64,000 nucleotides of DNA from Brevibacterium linens ATCC 9172 (lineage in GTDB: Bacteria; Actinomycetota; Actinomycetes; Actinomycetales; Brevibacteriaceae), in the NCBI RefSeq assembly GCF_900169165.1, contig NZ_FXYY01000017.1, forward strand, positions 1 through 64,000. The letters are read 5' to 3'. A model generated the notes under the pieces. That model saw nothing but the letters and a program-made list of their open reading frames with translations. It did not search any database and had not been told where the DNA came from. Below are positions 33,982 through 43,627 of the stretch, one piece after another; position 1 is the stretch's first letter, and every line of letters starts with the position of its first letter. The position numbers were made by a program, and so were the translations under genes.

Positions 33982-34422
33982 ATGACTTACGCGCTTCTCA
34001 CCGTCAGCGACCACTCACAGTGCGTCGACGGAACGGACGACCCGCGCCTCGCCGAGGCGGACGGACCGGCCGCACTCCTCGACGTCGACAGCGATGTTGC
34101 CGACTCTGGAGCACCGCCGCTCGGCGAATGCATCAGTGCTCCCTGCCGTCCCCTCGCCTACCGCGAGATCGGTGGCGAATGGACGGAGGTCGGCTTCGAA
34201 GCCGCCGACCATTGGAAGCAGATGGGCCCGGACCTGCGCAGCCGCCTCGTCGCGGACCATCTCGCGACGCTCGACGTCGCCGAGTTCAAACAGGCGACGA
34301 ACGGCGGCAGCGCCTCGATCATCACGAACAACTGGGTCTACTCCGGCCAGCCGCGGATCTATCGGGTCGCAGGAGCCCTGCGTGATTTCGTCACCGTGTT
34401 CGGACAGCTCGCTCGCGCCTGA
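33982..34422 (+). CDS. Unknown 146-residue protein divergent from the biotin operon
   Basis: I do not recognise this protein. It has no signal or helix; the first third is acidic (DGTDDPRLAEADGPAALLDV), and later parts are mixed (YREIGGEWTEVGFEAADHW, then SASIITNNWVYSGQPRIYRV). It begins about 70 bases from bioB on the other strand, so the palindrome at 33921-33933 could also affect it. Codon use is like the neighbours. Confidence 0.55.
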   Translation: MTYALLTVSDHSQCVDGTDDPRLAEADGPAALLDVDSDVADSGAPPLGECISAPCRPLAYREIGGEWTEVGFEAADHWKQMGPDLRSRLVADHLATLDVAEFKQATNGGSASIITNNWVYSGQPRIYRVAGALRDFVTVFGQLARA

Positions 34423-34646
34423 TGTGCAGCACTCGGTGTGCCGCCCTCATCGCCTGCCCGGGCCGAGCGAAACGACTTTGACAGTATTCACCCCACACCG
34501 ATGACCTGCATCGGACCGATGCCCTCTCGGCCCCCTGCGTCCAAGGACGGACAGCACATGGCACATCAGAGATCGAGCCCAACTCCCCTGAATCCGCCTC
34601 CCACTCCCCTGAGTCGACGATCGGTGCTCATCGGTGGTTCGGCGCC

Positions 34647-35087
34647 TTGGACATCCAGCGCATGGTGCTCGACCACGCGGAGAGACTCGAGGACGCCCTC
34701 GACCTCTTCGACGACCACAATGTCGATTTCACCGGCGGTCCAGGACTGCACTATCTGGTCGCCGACGGCACGGGGGCGAAAGCCGTCGTCGAATACGACG
34801 CCGGCACGATGCAGGTCATCCGACCCCCGCAGGGGCAGCCGTGGATGCGCTTGGAGAACGTCCACATGTCCACGACGTCCGAGGCCCAGCGCAGCGGACA
34901 GTGGCGCTACTGCACCTGCGCGGACACACTCTCGGCCGCCGCTGGGAAGGTTTCCGTCAACGAGGCGGTCGGCCTGCTCGACGATGTGCGCCAGGCTTAC
35001 ACTCAATGGCAGAGCGTCTACGACCTCGGCAAAGGCACCCTGCGGGTGATCGCGGAGAAGTCACATGACTTCACCCTCTCCAGCTGA
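34647..35087 (+). pseudogene. C-terminal remnant of an Ntn-type (C45-like) amide hydrolase
   Basis: The 146 residues from TTG 34647 resemble the last third of linear-amide C-N hydrolases/acyl-CoA:6-APA acyltransferase-like proteins: DIQRMVLDHAERLEDALDLF, GPGLHYLVADGTGAKAVVEYD, then NEAVGLLDDVRQ and QSVYDLGKGTLRV. The nucleophile domain is absent. The same frame stays open upstream to about 34480 but reads as repetitive filler (NSPESASHSPEST). No start or ribosome site is convincing. It looks like a truncated relic left between the 33982 gene and the HxlR gene. Confidence 0.55.
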
Positions 35088-35114
35088 TCGCTCGAGCTCT
35101 GGCTTGGGGAACGT

Positions 35115-35504
35115 TCACATGCCCGCGGACACGTGTGCTTCGTCGTGACGGTCCCGGTTCTCGACGATCTCCGCGACATTGGCTTCTGCCCACGTCCGGA
35201 GTGCGGCCACGGGTTCCTGCAGTGACCGACCGAGGTCGGTGAGCGAATACTCCACCCGCGGCGGCACCTCGGCGAATACCTCGCGCTGGATGAGGCCGTC
35301 GGCGACAAGCGACCGCAGGGTCGAGGTCAGCACCTTCGGAGTGATTCCGCCGATGGCCAGACGGATCTCGTTGAAGCGCTTCGGACCGGTGTCGAGGATG
35401 TCGACGATGAGCACCGTCCACTTGTCCCCGACCCGATCGAGCACCACTCGGGTCGGGCATTCGGGGTCGAAGGCATCGCCTTCCCATCGAACTCTCACAC
35501 TCAT
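35115..35504 (-). CDS. HxlR-family winged-helix transcriptional regulator
   Basis: This 129-residue protein has the HxlR pattern: a conserved cysteine early (DPECPTRVVLDRVGDKWTVLIV), RFNEIRLAIGGITPKVLTSTLRSL as the recognition helix region and RVEYSLTDLGRSLQEP for the wing. Many members are thiol- or quinone-sensing repressors (HypR, YodB, QorR) and control a divergent oxidoreductase; the layout here is the same. ATG 35504 has TACTAT six bases upstream. Confidence 0.88.
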   Translation of the reverse strand: MSVRVRWEGDAFDPECPTRVVLDRVGDKWTVLIVDILDTGPKRFNEIRLAIGGITPKVLTSTLRSLVADGLIQREVFAEVPPRVEYSLTDLGRSLQEPVAALRTWAEANVAEIVENRDRHDEAHVSAGM

Positions 35505-35510
35505 GGTTCA

Positions 35511-35553
35511 ATAGTATCCTTGAGGTACTCGATATCCCAAAGATACCTTAGGA
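35511..35553. promoter_or_regulatory. Promoter and candidate HxlR operators in the divergent region
   Basis: TACTAT (minus, 35516-35511) is the leaderless -10 of the HxlR gene. Overlapping it is an imperfect palindrome AGTATCCTTGAGGTACT (35513-35529). A related sequence ATACCTTAGGA lies at 35543-35553. The two share a CCTT-AGG core in opposite sense, as expected for an autoregulating repressor that also controls the gene at 35617. Confidence 0.5.
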
Positions 35554-35616
35554 AGGTCAGACTTTGACTTCCACCGTGCATCGCGCCTGCGCTGCACGTC
35601 GAACGAAGGGACTCTT

Positions 35617-36222
35617 ATGAAGATCGCACTCTTTGGAGCATCGGGAATGATCGGCTCGCGCGTCGTCGCCGAGGCGGCCTCCCGCGGGATCGAGGTCACC
35701 GCCATCACTCGCTCCGGCACCGAGGTGAACGGCGCGACGCGCTCGATCGCCGGTGATATGGCGGATGCGGAGCTCGGAGCACGCATGGCCGCCGACCACG
35801 ATGTCCTCGTCTCCACCACCGGACCCAGCCGCACGGGCGGGAACCACCAGGAATGGCTCGACGCTCTGTCGACCGTGGCGAAGGCCAGCGGTGAGACCCG
35901 ACTGTTCGTCGTCGGCGGTGCCGGTTCCCTGTTCGCCGGGGACACGATGCTCAAGGACACCGAGGGTTTCCCTCCCGCGTACAAGGCTGAGGCAGAGACC
36001 GGCACCAAGGCACTCGAACTGCTGCGTGCGGCGAACCCCTCGCCGTGGACGCTCATCTCCCCCGCCCCGGAGATCGCTCCGGGTGAGCGCACCGGTTCCT
36101 ACAACGTCGAGCTCGAGGTGCCAGCGGGCGACTCGATCTCGGCCGAGGACTTCGCTGTGGCCATGGTCGATGAGATCGCCGAGCCTGCGCACATCGACGC
36201 CCGCTTCACCGTGGCGAACTGA
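35617..36222 (+). CDS. NAD(P)-binding Rossmann-fold protein (NmrA/YwnB-like)
   Basis: This 201-residue single Rossmann domain has the dinucleotide loop IALFGASGMIGSRVVAEAASRG at the N-terminus. LFVVGGAGSLFA in the middle and a C-terminal segment DSISAEDFAVAMVDEI, typical of the atypical short-chain NmrA-like group, are also present. It is probably an NAD(P)H-dependent reductase or redox sensor. A GAAGGGA site lies 5 bases before the ATG. It is divergent from an HxlR regulator that probably represses it. Confidence 0.88.
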   Translation: MKIALFGASGMIGSRVVAEAASRGIEVTAITRSGTEVNGATRSIAGDMADAELGARMAADHDVLVSTTGPSRTGGNHQEWLDALSTVAKASGETRLFVVGGAGSLFAGDTMLKDTEGFPPAYKAEAETGTKALELLRAANPSPWTLISPAPEIAPGERTGSYNVELEVPAGDSISAEDFAVAMVDEIAEPAHIDARFTVAN

Positions 36223-36255
36223 GCAGGGCTCACTCACTGCAGCGTCTGCAGATAT

Positions 36256-36295
36256 GACTGACGCCGGGGATGCGATTGCATCCCCGGCGTCAGTC
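36256..36295. terminator. Bidirectional terminator between the Rossmann-protein gene and ndh
   Basis: Two perfectly complementary 18-base arms (36256-36273 and 36278-36295) enclose GATT. The flanking genes converge on it. Confidence 0.8.
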
Positions 36296-36338
36296 GTCTC
36301 ATCAGGGCGTATCGCCGGATGGCACCGGCTGCCTCGAA

Positions 36339-37712
36339 TCAGGCCTTGGCAGGCTCTTTCTTCGGAGCCGGCTGCGAGTTGGCGGCCTCGACGAAGTTCT
36401 TGCGCGGAACATCGAGGTCTGCCAGCGGCATGACGTCGCGGCCGAGGACGGCGTTGAGGAACCAGTTGCCGAAAACCTTGACCTTGCGATCCATGGTCGG
36501 GATGGCGTAGCCGTGGTACGCCCGATGCATGAGCCAGGCGAGAATTCCGCGGGCTTCGAAATCGCCCATCTGCGACACACCCTTGTACACGCCCAGACCG
36601 GCGACCGTACCGATGGTCTTGTGGAAGTACTGCTTGAACTCGGTCTCTCCGCGCAGTGCGGCGAGCACATTGGCAGCCAGCACGGGGGCCTGACGCACGG
36701 CGTGCTGAGCGTTGGGCACGCAGAAGCCTGCCACTCCGCCGCCGGACAGGTCGGGAACAGCAGCGTTGTCGCCGGCGGCCCAAGCGCCCTCGACGACGCC
36801 GTCATCGCCCTCGACCCGCAGGTCGGCGCGCACGGTGACGTTGCCGCGTTCGTTGATCGGCAGGTCGGAGTCGATGAGCATCGGGTTGGCCTTGACACCG
36901 GCGGACCAGACGATCGTGTCAGCGTCGAACTCTTCGCCGTTCGAGAGCTTGACGTGCTTGTCGGTGCAGTCCTGAAGGAAGGTCTCGAGGTAGACGTCGA
37001 TTCCGCGTTCGCGCATGTGCTCGACGACCCAACGGGCCTGAGCTTCGCCGACCTCGGGCATGACGCGGCCGAGGGCCTCGACGAGGACGAAGCGGACATC
37101 GGCTTCGGTCAGCGTCTCGTACTGGGCGATGGCCGAACGGACCATGTCCTCGAGTTCGGTCAGCAGCTCGATGCCGGCGAATCCGCCACCGACGAAGACG
37201 AAGGTCAGAGCCTTGCGACGCTCTTCGTCATCTTCCATCAGAGCGGCGTCGGCCAGGCGGGACAGCAGGTGGTCGCGCAGGGCGACGGCTTCCTCGATGC
37301 GCTTGAGCGCGATCGCGTTCTCCTTCAGGCCCGGGATCGGCAGCGCACGGGCAACCGAACCGGAGGCGAGGATGATGTGGTCGTAGTCGAGTTCGAACGC
37401 TTCATCGTTCTCGGGTTCGATGGTGGCGAACTTCTCCGCGTGGTTGATCGAGGTGACCTTCGCGGTGATGACCTCGGCACCCGGCAGGTTGCGGCGCAGC
37501 GGCACCACAGCGTGACGGGGCTCGATCGACCCTGCTGCCACCTCGGGGAGGAACGGCAGGTAGGTCATGTACGGGTTGGGATCGACCACAGTGACGGTGG
37601 CTTCGCCCCGACCGAGGTTCTTCAGCAGATTCTGAGCGGCGAGCAGGCCGACAGAGCCGCCGCCGACAACGAGGATTCGTGGACGCAGTTTTGAGTTTCT
37701 GATGAGTGCCAT
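36339..37712 (-). CDS. ndh: Type II NADH:quinone dehydrogenase
   Basis: This 457-residue membrane-associated flavoprotein passes electrons from NADH to menaquinone without pumping. The FAD-binding VVGGGSVGLLAAQNL is near residues 15-29, the second nucleotide-binding glycine motif VFVGGGFAGIELL is near 170, and VWSAGVKANP and AAGDNAAVPD follow. The C-terminus has the amphipathic helices for membrane binding and ends in a Lys/Pro/Ala tail. ATG 37712 has TAGCAT six bases upstream. Confidence 0.93.
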   Translation of the reverse strand: MALIRNSKLRPRILVVGGGSVGLLAAQNLLKNLGRGEATVTVVDPNPYMTYLPFLPEVAAGSIEPRHAVVPLRRNLPGAEVITAKVTSINHAEKFATIEPENDEAFELDYDHIILASGSVARALPIPGLKENAIALKRIEEAVALRDHLLSRLADAALMEDDEERRKALTFVFVGGGFAGIELLTELEDMVRSAIAQYETLTEADVRFVLVEALGRVMPEVGEAQARWVVEHMRERGIDVYLETFLQDCTDKHVKLSNGEEFDADTIVWSAGVKANPMLIDSDLPINERGNVTVRADLRVEGDDGVVEGAWAAGDNAAVPDLSGGGVAGFCVPNAQHAVRQAPVLAANVLAALRGETEFKQYFHKTIGTVAGLGVYKGVSQMGDFEARGILAWLMHRAYHGYAIPTMDRKVKVFGNWFLNAVLGRDVMPLADLDVPRKNFVEAANSQPAPKKEPAKA

Positions 37713-37718
37713 AATCCC

Positions 37719-37724
37719 ATGCTA
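37719..37724 (-). promoter_or_regulatory. -10 element of ndh (leaderless)
   Basis: TAGCAT, then GGGATT, then ATG 37712, on the minus strand. Confidence 0.6.
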
Positions 37725-37803
37725 GACCCTTGTGAAAACTTTCACTAATTGTTTGTCTCACGGACTCGAACGCCCCAGATCAGAGCAGTTTCGTCTCCCG
37801 GTT

Positions 37804-39048
37804 TCAGCGTCGACGGCGGGCGAAGGAGACGACCGAGGTGATCATGAGGACCAGGGCGATCAGGGCACCGGCACCGAGAACGGCGAAGCCGAGAGTCGGT
37901 GTCGATTTCCTGGCGACGATGTCGGTCGGTGCGAGAGCTTTCGGACTCTCGGACTCATCCGGAGCGGCGGTTTCGGTCTCTTCGGCCTTCGCATCCCCGC
38001 GACGATGCATCTTCACCCAATCCGCCAGCTCATCCTCGGCGGAGGAAACGTTTTTGGGCACTTTCGCTTTGACCGCCCCCTGCGGGTCGACGCGGCCCCA
38101 GCCGACGATCGGGTCGGGCTTGCCCTTCTTGCTCACGCCCTTGTGACCGTCGACCGGTTCGGCGCTCGACTGCAGTTTGGCGCGGACCTCATCGGCGCTG
38201 AGGTCCGGGTTCTCGGAGCGGATGAGCGCTGCCACACCGGAGACGATAGGAGCGGCGAATGAGCACCCCTGACCTTCGGCGTAGCCGCCGCTGTAGTACG
38301 GGATGGGAATGTCCTCGGCCGGGCCCATGAGGTCGACGGCCGTGCCGGGGGCGGTGGAGTCGTGAAGGACCTTTCCGTTCTGGTCGAGTCCGCCCACCCC
38401 GATGACGCCGGGGACCGTCGACGGCGACCACGCCTGGGTCGCTCCCTGTGAGGCATTGCCGACGCAGGCGACGACGAGCACGTCCTTCTCATAGGCGTAG
38501 GCGAAGGATTCGTCCCAGCTCTCCGGCCAACCCGGATCGTCCCAGCCCAAGGACATGTTGATGACCTTCGCACCGGAGTCGACGGCCCACCGGATGGCCT
38601 GATCGGCCTGCTCTCGAGTCGATCCGGACTCCTTCGGGCGGTCGGGGCCCAGCCACATCGACGCCGACAGGATCTCTGCGTCCGGGGCGACGCCGGTCGG
38701 TCCGGCACCGACTCCTCGGCCGGCGATGACTCCGGCCACGGCGGTGCCGTGGTGGATCGTGGTCTTCCCGCCGATCGGGGTCTTTCCGTCCTTGCCCAAG
38801 CCGCTGAAGTCCTTCGACTTCGTCACCACGTCTTTGAGGTCTTCGTGGTCGGTGTTGACGCCGGAGTCGATGACTGCGACCTTGACGCCCTTGCCCGTGG
38901 ACTTCTTCCATACCGTGTCGATCCCGTAGTCCTTGATGAACCACTGGCCGGGCCCGGCCTTCGGCGCGGCCATGACCGGCTGGGTGGTGCCGACGACGAG
39001 TCCGAGGACGACGGTCATGACGGCGAGGAGTCGGGCGGCGCCTCTCAC
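37804..39048 (-). CDS. Membrane-anchored subtilisin-family serine protease (mycosin-like)
   Basis: This 414-residue protein has a signal peptide (1-27, ending VMAAPK), an S8 protease domain and a C-terminal membrane helix (about 386-408) with a basic tail. Catalytic residues are D61 (AVIDSG), H100 (HHGTAVAGVIAG) and S263. The serine lies in GCSFAAPIVSG, with Cys where most subtilases have Thr. The layout resembles MycP proteases of type VII secretion, but no ESX genes are nearby; the gene forms the end of the eno-ftsB-DUF501-ppx group. GTG 39048 overlaps the ppx stop by four bases. Confidence 0.88.
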   Translation of the reverse strand: MRGAARLLAVMTVVLGLVVGTTQPVMAAPKAGPGQWFIKDYGIDTVWKKSTGKGVKVAVIDSGVNTDHEDLKDVVTKSKDFSGLGKDGKTPIGGKTTIHHGTAVAGVIAGRGVGAGPTGVAPDAEILSASMWLGPDRPKESGSTREQADQAIRWAVDSGAKVINMSLGWDDPGWPESWDESFAYAYEKDVLVVACVGNASQGATQAWSPSTVPGVIGVGGLDQNGKVLHDSTAPGTAVDLMGPAEDIPIPYYSGGYAEGQGCSFAAPIVSGVAALIRSENPDLSADEVRAKLQSSAEPVDGHKGVSKKGKPDPIVGWGRVDPQGAVKAKVPKNVSSAEDELADWVKMHRRGDAKAEETETAAPDESESPKALAPTDIVARKSTPTLGFAVLGAGALIALVLMITSVVSFARRRR

Positions 39049-39992
39049 GAGCTCGTCAGCGCAAGATCGAGCGCGGTCCCGTCGAGGATGTCGGTTTCGG
39101 AGACCCGAATGTCCAGCGATCCCCCGGCGGCCGTCACTGCCTGGTCGAAGCGGTCGACGGTCCGGGCGAAGATCAGCGATCCGGCGCCGATGACATCGAC
39201 GCGTCCGGGGTGCATGTACGGCAGATCCGTGCGAGCCTGGCGGTCCATGGACAGGAGACTGCGGGATTCGTCTGCCACGTCCGCGACGCTGATATGCGCT
39301 CCGTGGATACGCTCTCGCTGGTAGCTCTCGAGCCCGAGAATACCTGCGGTGATGGTGGTGACGGTGCCGGCGACACCGATGAAGGTCCGCGGTGCGGAGA
39401 AGTCGACGATACGGGCCGCCTGGTCGAGCTGGCCGTCGATATCGGCAAGTGCCGCCTGGATCTGAGCGTCGTCGGGTGTCTCGACGGGCATATGGCGCTC
39501 GGTCAGACGCACCGACCCGATGTCCATGCTCACTGCCGCTCGGACATCATCGTGGCCGAGGACGAGTTCGGTCGATCCGCCGCCGAGGTCCATGACGACA
39601 TACGGTCCATCAGCATCCGTGAGCCCGGCAGTGGCGCCGAGGAAGGACAGTCGGGCCTCTTCCTCACCGGCGATGACGTCGGGGACGACGCCGAGGATCG
39701 AGAAGATCCCGGCGAAGAACTCATCCCGGTTCTTCACGTCGCGGCTGGCCGAGGTCGCGACGAATCTCAGCTTCTCCGGCTGGTAGTCGGCGGCCACCTC
39801 GGCGAATTCCTTCGCCACGGAGAAGGTGCGCTCGAGCGCCTCGGCAGCGAACTCGCCGGTGGCGTCGACGCCTTGGCCGAGGCGGACTATCCGGGTTTCA
39901 CGGCGCAGGTCCGTGAGGGTGCCGTCGGCGGCGACATCGGCGATGAGCAGACGCAGGGAGTTCGTCCCGCAGTCGAAGGCGGCAACACGCAT
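39045..39992 (-). CDS. Ppx/GppA exopolyphosphatase-type phosphatase
   Basis: This is a 315-residue ASKHA-fold enzyme. FDCGTNSLRLLIAD at the N-terminus and VVMDLGGGSTELVLG near residue 138 are the two phosphate-binding loops; FVATSASRDVKNRDEFF and GVAGTVTTITAGIL are further family signatures. It lacks the C-terminal HD domain of E. coli Ppx, as do most actinobacterial homologues, which act on polyphosphate or (p)ppGpp-related nucleotides. It follows DUF501 by about 8 bases and overlaps the protease gene. Confidence 0.92.
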   Translation of the reverse strand: MRVAAFDCGTNSLRLLIADVAADGTLTDLRRETRIVRLGQGVDATGEFAAEALERTFSVAKEFAEVAADYQPEKLRFVATSASRDVKNRDEFFAGIFSILGVVPDVIAGEEEARLSFLGATAGLTDADGPYVVMDLGGGSTELVLGHDDVRAAVSMDIGSVRLTERHMPVETPDDAQIQAALADIDGQLDQAARIVDFSAPRTFIGVAGTVTTITAGILGLESYQRERIHGAHISVADVADESRSLLSMDRQARTDLPYMHPGRVDVIGAGSLIFARTVDRFDQAVTAAGGSLDIRVSETDILDGTALDLALTSS

Positions 39993-40000
39993 GGCAGGTC

Positions 40001-40528
40001 CTAGTCGGTCGGTTCCGGGGTGGCAGCGGCCTCGGCCAGCGGCGGCACATCGCTCATGAACGACAGCGCGCGATCACCGATCGGGTTGACACCGAGCCCG
40101 GCGGACAGCGAATGCCCGACGAGGGCGTGGAGGCATTTCACCCGGTTCGGCATTCCGCCGGCGGAGTAGTCCTTGATCTCCTCGACTTCCGCCAGGCCCG
40201 CTGCGGACCCGATCTCTGAGCGCACGTCGAGGTAGGCACGGTGCGCGGCGGCATAGGCGGCGGCAAGGTCCTCGTCATCGCCGATCTCGGCGGTCCACTC
40301 GGCCATGATTCCCGATGCTTCCAGCCGTGAGCATTCGGACACATAGGCGGGATGGGTGAGGTAGAAGGTCGTCGGGAACGGAGTGCCGTCTTCGAGGCGG
40401 GGGGCCGTGGCGACGACGAGGGGTTCACCGGCGGTGCTTCGAGCGGCGATGCCGACGACGCCTCGGGGAATGCGTCCGAGTTGGTCTTCGAGGACTGCGA
40501 AATCCGCCTCGGTGCACTCTGTGATCAT
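40001..40528 (-). CDS. DUF501 family protein
   Basis: This is a 175-residue soluble protein of the actinobacterial DUF501 family. LGRIPRGVVGIAARS and TTFYLTHPAYVSECSRLEASG near the N-terminus, and MPNRVKCLHALVGHSLS with a conserved Cys/His pair near the C-terminus, are characteristic. The function is not known. It is nearly always found between ftsB/divIC and ppx, as here. Its ATG shares one base with the upstream ftsB stop. Confidence 0.88.
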   Translation of the reverse strand: MITECTEADFAVLEDQLGRIPRGVVGIAARSTAGEPLVVATAPRLEDGTPFPTTFYLTHPAYVSECSRLEASGIMAEWTAEIGDDEDLAAAYAAAHRAYLDVRSEIGSAAGLAEVEEIKDYSAGGMPNRVKCLHALVGHSLSAGLGVNPIGDRALSFMSDVPPLAEAAATPEPTD

Positions 40529-41022
40529 CAGCTCTTCTCCACGGTGTTTCCGGTCTCCTGAATGGACTCCAGCAACTCAAGGTACCAGGCCTGCTTGCGA
40601 ACCGGCCGTGCGGACTCGGTTTCGTCGTCCACAGCTTCTTGGTTCGTGACGATGACCGCGTTCTTGCCCTTCTCCACGTAGTACTGGTCTTCACGGGCCT
40701 TGCGCTTGATGTAATCGGGGTCCCTGAGGTTCTCGTTCTTCTCCTCGAGGCTCTTGACCTCGGCCTTCGTCGTCTCGATCTCCTCGTTGAGGGCGGCGAT
40801 CTGCTGGGCCTGCTTGAGGGCGGCGTTCAGGGGCGAGAGGAAGGCGAGGAGGACGGCGGCGATGACGAGGAGGAAGATGCCCGTGCGCAGCGATATGCGG
40901 CGGCTCCGCGCCTCGGCGTCCATGCCGGCATCGGCTTCGATGACCGGTTTCGGGCGTCGACGAGGGGCGGCTTTGCCAGGAGCCGATTTCGGGGCACTTC
41001 GTCTGGGCTTGCTCGGGACCAT
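40528..41022 (-). CDS. Septum formation initiator protein (FtsB/DivIC-like)
   Basis: This 164-residue protein has a basic, Pro/Lys-rich cytoplasmic tail (1-45), one transmembrane helix (TGIFLLVIAAVLLAFLSPL) and a coiled coil (QAQQIAALNEEIETTKAEVK). The conserved DPDYIKRKAREDQYYVEKG segment binds FtsL/FtsQ partners in the divisome. ATG 41022 is preceded by AGGAAAG. It belongs to the eno-ftsB-DUF501-ppx order, but enolase is separated from it here by about 1.2 kb carrying a decayed gene. Confidence 0.92.
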   Translation of the reverse strand: MVPSKPRRSAPKSAPGKAAPRRRPKPVIEADAGMDAEARSRRISLRTGIFLLVIAAVLLAFLSPLNAALKQAQQIAALNEEIETTKAEVKSLEEKNENLRDPDYIKRKAREDQYYVEKGKNAVIVTNQEAVDDETESARPVRKQAWYLELLESIQETGNTVEKS

Positions 41023-41428
41023 GCTTCTTTCCTCTGCGACTGGGGATCGGGGAAGAGTGTCGCAACATCTCCAAGTGTGCCGTGTCCGCATTCTCTGCGC
41101 GAGGATTTCGGGCCCGTGGCGTGTTCGGTTCTCACGTATCTTCCATCACGTTGCAGCGTGCTCGCTGACCCTCAGCATCCGGAGCCTCCCCTCACCTTCA
41201 CCGCCACTCCCTCCCGGCGGCCGCTTCTCCTGCACCTGGCAACGCACCCCTCACCGTTCACGGCAAACCCCCTCGTTCCTGCAGTGGGTTATGCGGCCAA
41301 CGGTGATGCATGCCCGCAATCTCTTTCCCTCAGACCTCCGATGCCTGCCGATCGCTCCGCGCAAACCTCAACTATCCACAAGGCTACCCACAGCGCGAGG
41401 GCGATCTATTGTCTTTTGATGTCATTAG
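41023..41428. other. Non-coding gap upstream of ftsB
   Basis: I see no gene here. The plus strand is C-rich from 41170 to 41290. Two DnaA-box-like words, CTATCCACA and CTACCCACA, lie at about 41370-41392, shortly before the decayed DUF559-type gene; each differs from TTATCCACA by one or two bases. Confidence 0.5.
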
Positions 41429-42114
41429 GTGCACTTCAGTGACATGTACAAACTTCTGAGCACCGAGGAAATCGTCCGACTCGGATTCAACCACGCGGAC
41501 ATCCGCGACGAGGTCAACGAACTCAACGCTTCTTTGTCTGGGCACTTCAGCCAACGGGCCGATCAGAGAACGGACGGTTCGAAACCCGACCCGCCGGAGG
41601 AGATCGACTCGCACATCTCGGCGGCTCTCATCCACGGCCTGCCTGTCCCCTCCCCCGTCACACACCAGATCGAGGTCGTCCGTCCCGGCGTCAACCGTCG
41701 CTTCAAGAGCATCCATGTCCGCGGCAATCAGATTCCACAGGCTCATCGCGCCAGGATCGGGGGTGCCGAGCTCACCACGCTCGAACCCACACTCATCGAC
41801 GTTGCCCGCAGCTGCAACCTCGACGTCTCCGTGCCCATGATCGATGATGCGCTGCACCGAGAGCTGACGACCAGAGAGAAGATCCTCACGACCCTCGCCC
41901 AATCTCTGGAGAAGCGCAACGGCTCCACAGTGCGGTTGGCCATCGACCTGGCTGATTCCCGTCGCGAATCCCCCGCCGAGGCGGTCGCCGCCGGGCGCGA
42001 CTCGTCATCGAGATCGACGGCACCGGCTAGCTGTATCTCGGCTCAGGTGTTCCCCGACAAGAGCTCGAAGCGGAATGTCGCCGATGGGCAGGCATGAGAC
42101 GACTGGTGACAGAT
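41429..42114 (+). pseudogene. Decayed AbiEi-antitoxin/DUF559 endonuclease-like gene
   Basis: From GTG 41429 (or ATG 41444) one frame encodes an AbiEi-like N-terminal half ending ALHRELTTREKILTTLAQSL and LAIDLADSRRESPAE, the point where the DUF559 (Vsr-like) nuclease normally begins. The frame then becomes nonsense. A second frame from about 41995 gives ARLVIEIDGTG, a stop, and LYLGSGVPRQELEAECRRWA, a plausible DUF559 end. So part of the nuclease core has been lost and the rest frameshifted. Such genes are scattered singly in actinobacteria and may act in phage defence. It sits between eno and ftsB. Confidence 0.6.
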
Positions 42115-42202
42115 GGTGGCACGAAAACCGACTACCGGCAGCAGGGAATCGTCACGGCAGGGATGGGAGACCATGAGGTGGGGACGCCGGAGCGGCAGAC
42201 GA

Positions 42203-42247
42203 CGAGGCGGGGCCGGGGGGTCGATGCGCCCCCCCGCCCCCGCCTCG
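42203..42247 (-). terminator. Hairpin terminator after enolase
   Basis: CGAGGCGGGG and a six-G block pair with a C-run and CCCCGCCTCG across a nine-base loop. There are about 17 pairs with a small internal loop, starting 24 bases past the eno stop. Confidence 0.65.
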
Positions 42248-42270
42248 GGGAGTTCAGGAACCTGCTGACC

Positions 42271-43605
<1,335 letters not shown>

Positions 43606-43627
43606 TTAATGCACCGCGCGGCCAGGC

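Noticed and set aside
41370..41392. DnaA-box-like words as a replication origin
   Set aside because: There are only two imperfect boxes, with no AT-rich region and no dnaA/dnaN nearby.
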